18,358 nucleotides of DNA from an uncultured Oscillospiraceae bacterium (lineage in GTDB: Bacteria; Bacillota; Clostridia; Oscillospirales; Oscillospiraceae), in contig CAKTKM010000015.1 of the NCBI GenBank assembly GCA_934569425.1, positions 1 through 18,358 on the forward strand. The letters are read 5' to 3'. This document shows positions 1-5,897 of the stretch, one piece after another. The notes beneath the pieces are model-generated. The model did no database searches. It had not been told where the DNA came from and saw nothing but the letters and a program-made list of their open reading frames with translations. Made by a program: the position numbers and the translations under genes. The stretch's first letter is position 1; each line of letters starts with the position of its first letter.

Positions 1-144
1 CAGGACTCCGAGTGCATCATCGCCGTGAACAAGAACGACACCGCTCCCATCTTCGAGGTGGCTGACTACGGTATCGTGGGTGACCTGTTCAAGGTCGTTC
101 CCGAGCTGATCGAGTCCATCAAGGCTGCCAAGGCCGCCAAGTAA
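1..144 (+). CDS. etfA: Electron transfer flavoprotein alpha subunit, C-terminal end (partial)
   Basis: Only the last 47 residues are inside the window; the gene runs in from the left edge and stops at TAA 142-144. The visible part reads as the C-terminal FAD-binding domain of EtfA: an 'IAVNKN..APIF' strand followed by '[11 protein letters not shown]' and a helix 'VVPELIESI', the standard end of this family. EtfAB carries electrons between acyl-CoA dehydrogenases and other redox partners in the cytoplasm; in anaerobes it takes part in bifurcating butyryl-CoA or acryloyl-CoA reduction. The start, the FAD contacts upstream and any etfB or acyl-CoA dehydrogenase partner are outside the window, so the type of Etf cannot be decided. 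A 400-base regulatory gap separates it from the next gene, so it probably ends its own transcript. Confidence 0.9.
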   Translation, partial: QDSECIIAVNKNDTAPIFEVADYGIVGDLFKVVPELIESIKAAKAAK

Positions 145-159
145 AGCTGTTTTCCTCCT

Positions 160-230
160 CAAACACCTCCTCACAGAAGTGTTTGGTGTGTTGTATTGCG
201 ATGGGTCGGTAGGGAGGCCCATCGCAATGC
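160..230 (+). terminator. Two tandem hairpins behind etfA
   Basis: The first dyad pairs CAAACAC (160-166) with GTGTTTG (179-185). The second pairs ATTGCGATGGG (195-205) perfectly with CCCATCGCAAT (218-228) and can be extended by G193-C230 and a T-G wobble. Neither is followed by a clear T run, so they may stabilise the etfA 3' end or act as an imperfect terminator rather than a canonical intrinsic one. Confidence 0.4.
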
Positions 231-239
231 GGCACATAA

Positions 240-286
240 GTTCCAAAAATGGCAAAACATGACGAAAATTGTTCCAAAAATGGAAC
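240..286. promoter_or_regulatory. Repeated dyad, candidate enhancer (UAS) for a sigma-54 activator
   Basis: GTTCCAAAAATGG occurs twice, at 240-252 and 271-283. The second copy is a perfect palindrome, GTTCC-N6-GGAAC (271-286); the first copy ends GGCAA instead and is a degenerate version. The centres are 31 bp apart, about three helical turns, and lie roughly 160-190 bp upstream of the start predicted from the -24/-12 promoter at 410-427. This position, spacing and symmetry fit paired binding sites for a bacterial enhancer-binding protein. The protein itself is not in the window, so the assignment is inference. Confidence 0.5.
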
Positions 287-297
287 GAACCACTGGA

Positions 298-334
298 GAG
301 GCGCTGCCGCCTCCCGGAAAACGCCTATTTTTTT
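298..334 (+). terminator. Weak possible terminator (stem plus T7)
   Basis: AGGCG (299-303) can pair with CGCCT (322-326), which is followed by A and seven T residues (328-334). A competing hairpin GAGGCG/CGCCTC (298-303 with 308-313, loop of four) uses the same 5' arm. The long loop and short stem make this a weak call; it could end etfA read-through before the downstream promoter. Confidence 0.25.
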
Positions 335-342
335 GAGATTTT

Positions 343-360
343 TTGTGATGTTTTTCACAA
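343..360. promoter_or_regulatory. Rex-type (or Crp/Fnr-type) operator
   Basis: The palindrome TTGTGATGTTTTTCACAA has six-base perfect arms around a six-base centre. The known Rex consensus is TTGTGAA-N4-TTCACAA, and this site departs from it at one defined position (T349 where A is expected). It also fits the Crp consensus TGTGA-N6-TCACA exactly. Flanking T/A runs extend the arms to 339-364. A further palindrome, TTGTTAACAA, at 378-387 resembles two fused clostridial Rex half-sites. The site lies between the candidate enhancer and the -24/-12 promoter, where a bound repressor could block looping. Rex, the NADH-sensing repressor of fermentation genes in Firmicutes, is the better guess; no regulator gene is present here. 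Confidence 0.5.
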
Positions 361-409
361 AAAATAAATAAAAAAATTGTTAACAAAAACAGGAAACGAA
401 CCGCTCCCT

Positions 410-427
410 TGGCATGAAAATTGCTTC
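410..427 (+). promoter_or_regulatory. Sigma-54 (RpoN/SigL) -24/-12 promoter
   Basis: TTGGCATGAAAATTGCTT matches the sigma-54 consensus TTGGCACG-N4-TTGCW with one mismatch (T for C in the -24 block). The invariant GG (412-413) and GC (424-425) have the required ten bases between them. The predicted transcript starts near 436-437, giving a leader of about 110 nt before the CoA-transferase start at 550. Sigma-54 control by AcoR-type activators is established for acetoin dehydrogenase operons, which agrees with the E1-E2-E3 genes downstream. Confidence 0.75.
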
Positions 428-514
428 TATAAGAGTGTGAGTCATATGGCGCCGCGCATGCCGGTCCCGCAGCGTGCCGCCTGCCTTACCTGTACGGAGT
501 CCTTGGAGAGGGAC

Positions 515-541
515 ATGAAAAACTACTACATTGATCGTTGA
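515..541 (+). CDS. Possible eight-codon leader peptide
   Basis: ATG at 515 opens a short frame encoding MKNYYIDR and stopping at TGA 539-541. A purine-rich GGAGAGGG (505-512) sits just upstream, and the stop codon overlaps the ribosome binding site (GAGG, 540-543) of the CoA-transferase that starts at 550. GTCC (499-502) can pair with GGAC (511-514), enclosing the leader's binding site. The arrangement suggests translational coupling or a leader control device, but a chance ORF of this length is easily possible. Confidence 0.25.
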   Translation: MKNYYIDR

Positions 542-549
542 GGTGTACT

Positions 550-1854
550 ATGACAGATTGGCAAGAACTCTATCGCTCCAAGCTTGTAACATCGGATGAA
601 GCTGTTTCCCACATCCCCGACAACTGCCGCGTGTTTTTCGGCCACGCCGCCAATGAGCCCTCTGTGCTGGTGGATGCGCTGGTCCGCAATTATGAGCGTT
701 TTACAAATGTGGAGATCACCCACTGGGTCCCCCTGGGCAGGAGCGAGTACTGCGACCCCAAAATGGCGGGCCACTTCAGGCACAATGCCATGTTCGTGGG
801 CGCGGCCACCAGAAAAGCGGTGCAGGAAGGCCGCGCGGATTACACGCCCTTCTTCTATCACCAGTCCACGCGCTTTTTCAGCGACGGCACTTTCCCCATC
901 GACGTGGCGATGGTGTCCTGCACGCCTCCTGACAAGCACGGGTATGTATCGCTGGGCGTCAGCGTCGGCGGCACGAAGCCGGCGGTGCTGAATGCAAAGA
1001 TGGTCATTGCGCAGGTCAACGACCAGATGCCCCGCACCATGGGCGATTCCTTCGTGCATGTCTCCCAGCTCACCTACTGCGTGGAGGCGTCCATGCCGAT
1101 CCTGGAGATGGGCGGCGGCGTCATCACCGAGGTGGAGGAGGCCATCGGCCGGAACGTTGCCAGCCTGGTGGAGGACGGCTCCACCCTGCAGCTGGGCATC
1201 GGCACGATCCCCGATGCAACGCTGAAGTTCCTGGGCGATAAAAAGGATCTGGGCATCCACTCCGAGATGTTCTCCGACGGCGTTGTGGATCTGTATGAAA
1301 AGGGCGTCATCACCGGCGCCAACAAGACGCTGGACAAGGGCAAGATGGTGGCGGCGTTCCTGATGGGCTCCAAGAAGCTGTATGACTTCGTGGACAACAA
1401 CCCCGATGTTATGATGCGCACGGTGGACTATGTGAACAACCCCATGGTCATCTGCCAGAACCCCAAGGTGGTGGCGATCAACTCCTGCCTGCAGGTGGAT
1501 TTCAACGGTCAGGTGAATTCCGAGTCCATGGGCATCAAGCAGTTCTCCGGTATCGGCGGCCAGCTGGACTATGTGCGCGGCGCGGCCATGTGCCCCGACG
1601 GCAAGTCCATTCTGGCAATGCCCTCCACGGCGAAGCACGGCGAGGTCTCCCGCATCGTTCCCATGTTCGACGCGGGCACGACCGTGACCACGACCCGCAC
1701 GGACGTGCACTACATCGTGACCGAATACGGCATTGCGAACCTGCGCGGCAAGAGCCTGCGGGAGCGGGCAAAGCTGCTGATCAATATTGCGCATCCCCAG
1801 TTCCGCGGCCAGCTTTGGGCCGCCTACTACGAGCGGTACGGCAAGGAGGACTGA
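550..1854 (+). CDS. Acyl-CoA:carboxylate CoA-transferase, 4-hydroxybutyrate CoA-transferase (Cat2/AbfT) type
   Basis: A cytoplasmic 434-residue CoA-transferase of the acetyl-CoA hydrolase/transferase family, which moves CoA from an acyl-CoA (often acetyl-CoA) to a carboxylate through a glutamyl-CoA thioester. The catalytic glutamate is E239 in 'GIHSEMFSDG', and the glycine-rich 'GIGGQ' loop is at 334-338. Length and many segments ('FRHNAMFVG', 'RADYTP', 'GDSFVHVS', 'LQLGIGTIPDA', 'KKLYDFV') resemble C. kluyveri Cat2 as I remember it, more than butyryl-CoA:acetate transferases. The start is ATG 550, with GAGG six bases upstream; an in-frame TTG at 538 is less likely. It is the first full gene behind the sigma-54 promoter, and two bases separate its stop from the next start. 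A 4-hydroxybutyrate dehydrogenase homologue further down the cluster supports a short hydroxyacid as acceptor. The exact substrate is unproven. Confidence 0.88.
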   Translation: MTDWQELYRSKLVTSDEAVSHIPDNCRVFFGHAANEPSVLVDALVRNYERFTNVEITHWVPLGRSEYCDPKMAGHFRHNAMFVGAATRKAVQEGRADYTPFFYHQSTRFFSDGTFPIDVAMVSCTPPDKHGYVSLGVSVGGTKPAVLNAKMVIAQVNDQMPRTMGDSFVHVSQLTYCVEASMPILEMGGGVITEVEEAIGRNVASLVEDGSTLQLGIGTIPDATLKFLGDKKDLGIHSEMFSDGVVDLYEKGVITGANKTLDKGKMVAAFLMGSKKLYDFVDNNPDVMMRTVDYVNNPMVICQNPKVVAINSCLQVDFNGQVNSESMGIKQFSGIGGQLDYVRGAAMCPDGKSILAMPSTAKHGEVSRIVPMFDAGTTVTTTRTDVHYIVTEYGIANLRGKSLRERAKLLINIAHPQFRGQLWAAYYERYGKED

Positions 1855-1856
1855 CC

Positions 1857-2666
1857 ATGGCAAAGAGAAAGATCGAGAGCCTGAACGGCTACACCTTTGA
1901 AAAAGTATTCCTGTCCGTGGAGGATCACATCGCAGTCATGACGCTGCACAACCCGCCGGTGAACGCGGCCAGCGGCACCGTGCAGGAGGAGATCCTCAAG
2001 CTGTGCGACTACATCAACCACGACGATGACATCTGGGTCTGCATCATGCACTCCGATATCAAGACGTTCTGCGTGGGCGTGGACATCAACCGCTTCTATC
2101 AGAGCATTCTCGACAAGGACGTTACCAACGTGCAGGAGGTGTACTACGACGGCGCGCAGGCACTGTACGAGCTTCGCGTACCGCTGATCTGCGCGGTCCA
2201 CGGCCACTGCCTGGGCGGCGGCCTGTGCTACCCCGCCGGCGCGGATATCTCCATCGCGGTGCGGGGGACGGTGTTCGGCTCCCCGGAGGCAAAGCTCAGC
2301 GTGGTGGGCGGCTGCGGCCATCTGGCCCGCCTCATCCCGCCGATGATCCAGCGGGACATGTGCTATTGCGGCACCTTCATCACGGCGGAGGAGCTGCACG
2401 ACCGGTTTGGCGGCGTGACCCAGATCGTGGATACGCTGGACGAGCTGATGCCCGCCGCCATGGCCAAGGCGCAGGAGCTGTGCAGACGAGGCCCGCTGGT
2501 GCTGCGGTATCTGAAGGCCTGCATGAACGAGCAGGAGGATTTCCAGATCCACCGCAAGGACGAGGCGGAGGTCACCTATACCCGCTACATGGCCCGGCAC
2601 GACGACTTCCGCGAGGGCGTCAGCGCGTTCCTGGAAAAGCGTGAGCCGCAGTATAAGGGCCGGTAA
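1857..2666 (+). CDS. Enoyl-CoA hydratase/isomerase (crotonase) family protein with one catalytic Glu replaced
   Basis: A 269-residue crotonase-fold protein expected to act on a CoA thioester in the cytoplasm. The first oxyanion-hole segment is 'KTFCVGVDI' (normally K.F..G.DI), and the second is the glycine loop 'GHCLGGGLC' with G120-G122. Aligned without gaps to rat enoyl-CoA hydratase ('GGGCE' and 'PE'), the first catalytic glutamate is replaced by C124, while the second is kept as E144 in 'FGSPEAKL'. Family members with only the second acid are often isomerases, decarboxylases or hydrolases rather than plain hydratases, so the reaction is left open. It follows the CoA-transferase by two bases (start ATG 1857) and is almost certainly co-translated with it, suggesting it acts on the CoA ester made there. 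The C-terminal 60 residues are charged, as usual for the trimerisation region. Confidence 0.85.
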   Translation: MAKRKIESLNGYTFEKVFLSVEDHIAVMTLHNPPVNAASGTVQEEILKLCDYINHDDDIWVCIMHSDIKTFCVGVDINRFYQSILDKDVTNVQEVYYDGAQALYELRVPLICAVHGHCLGGGLCYPAGADISIAVRGTVFGSPEAKLSVVGGCGHLARLIPPMIQRDMCYCGTFITAEELHDRFGGVTQIVDTLDELMPAAMAKAQELCRRGPLVLRYLKACMNEQEDFQIHRKDEAEVTYTRYMARHDDFREGVSAFLEKREPQYKGR

Positions 2667-2695
2667 AAGCATCCCCGGCAGTATAAGAGAAGGTT

Positions 2696-2779
2696 TTGAC
2701 AATCTCATAGGTTGTCTGTGCCTATAGAAAGCAACGAGATCAACGGAAAAGTAACCACACTATTTTAGGAGGAAAGAAA
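2696..2779 (+). promoter_or_regulatory. Intergenic leader of the binding-protein gene: possible weak promoter, small dyad, strong RBS
   Basis: An exact TTGACA (2696-2701) could be a sigma-70 -35 box, but the base stretch 17 bp downstream (TGCCTA) is a poor -10; TATAG lies too far away. ATAGG (2707-2711) pairs with CCTAT (2721-2725), and ATCTC (2702-2706) can pair with a later GAGAT, giving a folded leader. TAGGAGGAAAG directly before ATG 2780 is a very strong ribosome binding site, as expected for an abundant transport lipoprotein. An internal promoter is only a possibility. Confidence 0.25.
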
Positions 2780-3835
2780 ATGAAAAATTACAAGCGCTTA
2801 CTGGCCGCTCTGATGGCACTTTGCCTGGCGGTTGGCGTCCTCGCCGGCTGCGGCGACAAGGGCGGCACCCCGGCCAACGATCCCACCCCCGCTGTGTCCG
2901 AGGACGGCACTTACAGCACGCCCCTGCTGACCATGAAGTTCAACTGCATCTACACCGCCAACGACGCCAACTACATCCAGTGGGAGAACTACTTCAAGGC
3001 TCTGGAAGAAGCTACCAAGGGCGCCGTGAAGGTGGAGATGTATGCCAGTGAGTCTCTGGGCACCACCACCGATACCATCGAGCAGGCCGCCCAGGGCGAG
3101 CCCATCATCGCCAACGCGGATATGGCCAACCTGGGCAACTATGTGGCGGATTTCGCCATCGGCAACGCCCCCTATGTGTTCCAGCAGCCCGGCGACATCC
3201 GTAACTTCTGGGAGTCCAGCTATGTGCAGGACATGGAGAAGGAGCTGGGTGAGACCTATGGCCTGAAGATCCTGCATCTGGGCTATTTCGGCACCCGCAA
3301 CGCCATCACCAACACCGAGGTCCACAGCCGTGCCGACTTTGGCAAGCTGAAGATCCGCTGTGCCGCTGTTCCCATGTGGAACGAGGTCGTTCGCGTGCTG
3401 GGCGCCAATGCGGTGAACACGGCGTGGTCCGAGACGTATTCCGCCTGCTCTCAGGGCGTTGCGGACGGCGCGGAGTCTCCCTATTCCCTGCTGTACTCCT
3501 CCAAGCTGTATGAGTGCTGCCCCTACATCATCGAGACGAACCACCTGTACGCCGTGACGAACCCCGTCATGAGCTACTCCCTCTTTAAGAGCCTGCCCCA
3601 GGACGTTCAGGACGCCATTGACAGCTTCAGCCATGACTACTGCCCCACCCAGGTGCAGGAGGTGATGGACGCCGCCGATGTGTACAAGCAGCTGCTGGCC
3701 GATGAGGGTGTGACCTTCATCGACATCGACAAGAGCGAGTTCATCGCCGCTGCCGCTGAAACGCCCGACCACTTCCCCGAGTGGACTGAGGGTATGTACG
3801 ATCAGATCGTTGCGTATCTGAACTCCGTCCGCTGA
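2780..3835 (+). CDS. TRAP transporter substrate-binding lipoprotein (DctP family)
   Basis: This 351-residue protein captures an organic-acid substrate outside the membrane for the TRAP permease encoded next. Residues 1-24 form a lipoprotein signal: positive 'MKNYKR', a hydrophobic core and the lipobox 'LAGC' with C24 as the acylated residue. A low-complexity Gly/Pro/Asp linker follows. The DctP fold is shown by 'GKLKIR' with R193, the family's conserved arginine that usually salt-bridges a substrate carboxylate, and by 'GVADGAESPYSLLYSSKLYECCPYI', close to the usual VDG.E.P region followed by a Y..K.L motif. Length is typical. The arginine points to a carboxylate ligand, but the family binds many (C4-dicarboxylates, sugar acids, sialic acid, keto acids), so the ligand is not assigned. 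It lies downstream of the CoA-transferase/crotonase pair with a very strong RBS. Confidence 0.93.
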   Translation: MKNYKRLLAALMALCLAVGVLAGCGDKGGTPANDPTPAVSEDGTYSTPLLTMKFNCIYTANDANYIQWENYFKALEEATKGAVKVEMYASESLGTTTDTIEQAAQGEPIIANADMANLGNYVADFAIGNAPYVFQQPGDIRNFWESSYVQDMEKELGETYGLKILHLGYFGTRNAITNTEVHSRADFGKLKIRCAAVPMWNEVVRVLGANAVNTAWSETYSACSQGVADGAESPYSLLYSSKLYECCPYIIETNHLYAVTNPVMSYSLFKSLPQDVQDAIDSFSHDYCPTQVQEVMDAADVYKQLLADEGVTFIDIDKSEFIAAAAETPDHFPEWTEGMYDQIVAYLNSVR

Positions 3836-3844
3836 CGAAAAGAC

Positions 3845-3865
3845 CGGCAGATCCCCGATCTGCCG
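3845..3865 (+). terminator. Hairpin behind the binding-protein gene (no T run)
   Basis: CGGCAGATC (3845-3853) pairs perfectly with GATCTGCCG (3857-3865) around a CCC loop, ten bases after the stop codon. It is followed by a C run rather than T, so it is more likely a 3'-end stabiliser or partial attenuator than a true terminator. Confidence 0.5.
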
Positions 3866-3924
3866 CCCCCGCAATACGCACTGGTTACTTTGTGTTTTAT
3901 TGAGTTGCTGGACGAGATCAGAGA

Positions 3925-3958
3925 TGCTGCCCGGCGCTTGAGAGAGCGCCGGGCAGCA
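3925..3958 (+). promoter_or_regulatory. Very stable GC-rich hairpin just before the small TRAP permease
   Basis: TGCTGCCCGGCGC (3925-3937) pairs perfectly with GCGCCGGGCAGCA (3946-3958). The stem extends by T3938-A3945 and a T-G wobble to a GAGA loop, a GNRA tetraloop. The stem ends 16 bases before ATG 3975, right before the GGAAAGGAAAA ribosome binding region, and no T run follows. With the hairpin at 3845-3865 it fits differential expression: protecting the abundant binding-protein message from 3' decay while limiting the membrane subunits. Confidence 0.6.
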
Positions 3959-3974
3959 CCGGAAAGGAAAACCT

Positions 3975-4469
3975 ATGAAAAAAATCAGTTCATTTCTGAA
4001 CAAAATGTCCTTCGCCCTTGCGGGCGTTGGCTTTACCGCGGTCATTGCATTGATCGTGTTCAACGTTTTCGCGCGTTTCCTGTTTCAGAAGTCCTTCGCG
4101 TGGGTAGAGGAGCTTGCCTATGTCTGCTTCACGTGGAGCACCTTCCTCGGCATTGCGATCGTGTATAAGAACAGAGGCCTTGTGGCCATTGATGTTCTGG
4201 TCAATAAGTTTTCTGAAAAAGGGCAGCATATCACCGCCATCGTCATCGAGGCGCTGCTGCTGGTTGCCAACGTATGCCTGACCATCTGGAGCATTGATCT
4301 GTTTATGAAGACCACGCGGATCACACCCATGCTCCGCATTTCCTACAAGTGGGTATATCTGGGCATGATCATATCCTTTATCATCCTGATCTACGAGTCC
4401 GCCGGCTTCCTTATCAGCATGCTGAAGGGCAAAGAGGTCAAGAACGCGGCCCTGGAAGACCAGGTGTAA
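3975..4469 (+). CDS. TRAP transporter small permease (DctQ family)
   Basis: A 164-residue inner-membrane protein that pairs with the large permease to form the sodium- or proton-driven TRAP channel. Four hydrophobic segments are visible at about residues 13-35, 47-66, 85-109 and 125-148. The conserved 'WVEELA' motif (43-48) follows the first segment, matching the 'W.EE' signature of DctQ. The N-terminus is basic and amphipathic and the C-terminal tail is charged, both usual. ATG 3975 is preceded by GGAAAGGAAAA. It sits between the binding-protein and large-permease genes, the standard P-Q-M order, and the subunits are separate here rather than fused as in some DctQM proteins. Confidence 0.92.
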   Translation: MKKISSFLNKMSFALAGVGFTAVIALIVFNVFARFLFQKSFAWVEELAYVCFTWSTFLGIAIVYKNRGLVAIDVLVNKFSEKGQHITAIVIEALLLVANVCLTIWSIDLFMKTTRITPMLRISYKWVYLGMIISFIILIYESAGFLISMLKGKEVKNAALEDQV

Positions 4470-4496
4470 GAGAACAGAGAGAAAAAGGAGAAAACT

Positions 4497-5786
4497 ATGG
4501 ATATTTGGACATGGATCCCGTTGATCCTGATGCTGGTCATGTTTGCGCTGCGCGTGCCTGTGGCGTACAGCATGATCATCGCAGCAGCGGTCTATCAGCT
4601 GTTTGGCCCGAATTCGATGAGCGTCACCACCCTGATCCAGAAGATGCAGTCGTCCCAGGAATCGTTTGTATACCTGGCGATACCGTTCTTCACCACGGCA
4701 GGCGTCGTGTTCAACTACTGCGGCATCACGCGCAGGATCATGAACCTTGCCGACGTGCTGGTGGGTCACATCACCGGCGGCATGGGTCACGTCAACTGCC
4801 TGGTCAGCACCCTGATGGGCGGTCTGTCCGGCTCCTCCAACGCCGACGCCGCCATGGAAGCGAAGATGATCGTTCCCGAGATGGAGCGTCTTGGTTACAG
4901 CAAGGGCTTTTCCTGCGCCGTGACGGCGGCATCCTCCGCCATCACCGCCATCATTCCCCCCGGCATTATCCTGATCCTCTACGCCACCGCGGCCAACGAG
5001 TCCGTCGCCAAGATGTTCTACGGCGGCTATATCCCCGGCGCGCTGCTGTGCATCGCCCTGATGGTCACGGTGTACATCATCTCCAAGCGCCGCAAGTATA
5101 AGCCCTCCCGCGAGCATATCGGCTCCCCCACCGAGATCTGGAGTGCGTTCAAGGATTCCTTCTGGGCGCTGCTGATCCCCTTCGGCATCCTGATGGGCCT
5201 GCGCGGCGGTATGTTCACCCCCACCGAGGCCGGCGCGGTCTGCATCGTGTACTCCATTTTCGTCGGCGCCGTCATCTACCGCGAGCTGAAGCTCAAGGAC
5301 CTGATCCCCATCCTGAAGGAGAGCCTGGTGGCCACCGCCGGCGTCATGTTCATTCTGGCCGGCGCAAACGGCCTGTCCTCCTACCTCACATGGGAGAGCC
5401 TGCCCCAGAGAGTCACGGCCCTCATCATCGACGTGTGCCACAATCAGTGGCAGTTCCTGCTGCTGGTCAATATCCTGCTGCTGGTCATCGGCTGCTTCTT
5501 TGACGCCGGCGCCGCCATGATCCTGTGCGCCCCCCTGCTGGTGCCTGCGGCCCAGTCCTTCGGCCTGAACCTGATCCATTTCGGCATCGTGATGTGCGTG
5601 AACCTGCAGTTCGGCGGCTTTACGCCCCCCTTCGGCGCCATGATGTTCATCACCACGTCCGTGACCGACACGCCCGTTCAGGATTATATCAAGGAGATCT
5701 GGCCGTTCCTGCTGGCCAGCGTGGCGTGCCTGATGCTGTTCACCTATGTGCCGGATATTGTGATGTTCCTGCCGAACATCCTGTAA
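4497..5786 (+). CDS. TRAP transporter large permease (DctM family)
   Basis: A 429-residue polytopic membrane protein with about eleven hydrophobic segments, the transport subunit of the TRAP system. Diagnostic DctM motifs are present in order: 'GLSGSSNADA' (109-118), 'IPPG' (153-156), 'TPTEAGAV' (241-248) and 'TPPFG' (376-380); the first and last belong to the two inverted halves of the elevator-type fold. Length is normal for the family. The RBS AAAAAGGAGAAAA precedes ATG 4497, 27 bases after the small permease. The 111-base gap that follows contains only a short quasi-palindrome (CTGCTCTGAGCAG, 5812-5824) and no clear promoter or terminator, so transcription probably continues into the E1 genes. 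Confidence 0.95.
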   Translation: MDIWTWIPLILMLVMFALRVPVAYSMIIAAAVYQLFGPNSMSVTTLIQKMQSSQESFVYLAIPFFTTAGVVFNYCGITRRIMNLADVLVGHITGGMGHVNCLVSTLMGGLSGSSNADAAMEAKMIVPEMERLGYSKGFSCAVTAASSAITAIIPPGIILILYATAANESVAKMFYGGYIPGALLCIALMVTVYIISKRRKYKPSREHIGSPTEIWSAFKDSFWALLIPFGILMGLRGGMFTPTEAGAVCIVYSIFVGAVIYRELKLKDLIPILKESLVATAGVMFILAGANGLSSYLTWESLPQRVTALIIDVCHNQWQFLLLVNILLLVIGCFFDAGAAMILCAPLLVPAAQSFGLNLIHFGIVMCVNLQFGGFTPPFGAMMFITTSVTDTPVQDYIKEIWPFLLASVACLMLFTYVPDIVMFLPNIL

Positions 5787-5897
5787 CAGGGCGCGGCGAA
5801 CCTGTGAAGGACTGCTCTGAGCAGGACGCCTCCCTGTGCATGCTCCGGGGCAAAGCTGTCCCAAGAAATACATTCTAAAAGAAATGGAGTAAGTGAA

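Noticed and set aside
119..358. Minus-strand 79-codon frame across the etfA downstream region
   Set aside because: It overlaps the etfA end, the hairpins, the repeated dyad and the Rex-like site, has no recognisable family, and the region is better explained as regulatory.
2696..2726. Confident sigma-70 promoter before the binding-protein gene
   Set aside because: TTGACA is exact, but no acceptable -10 lies 16-18 bp downstream, so it is kept only as a weak possibility.
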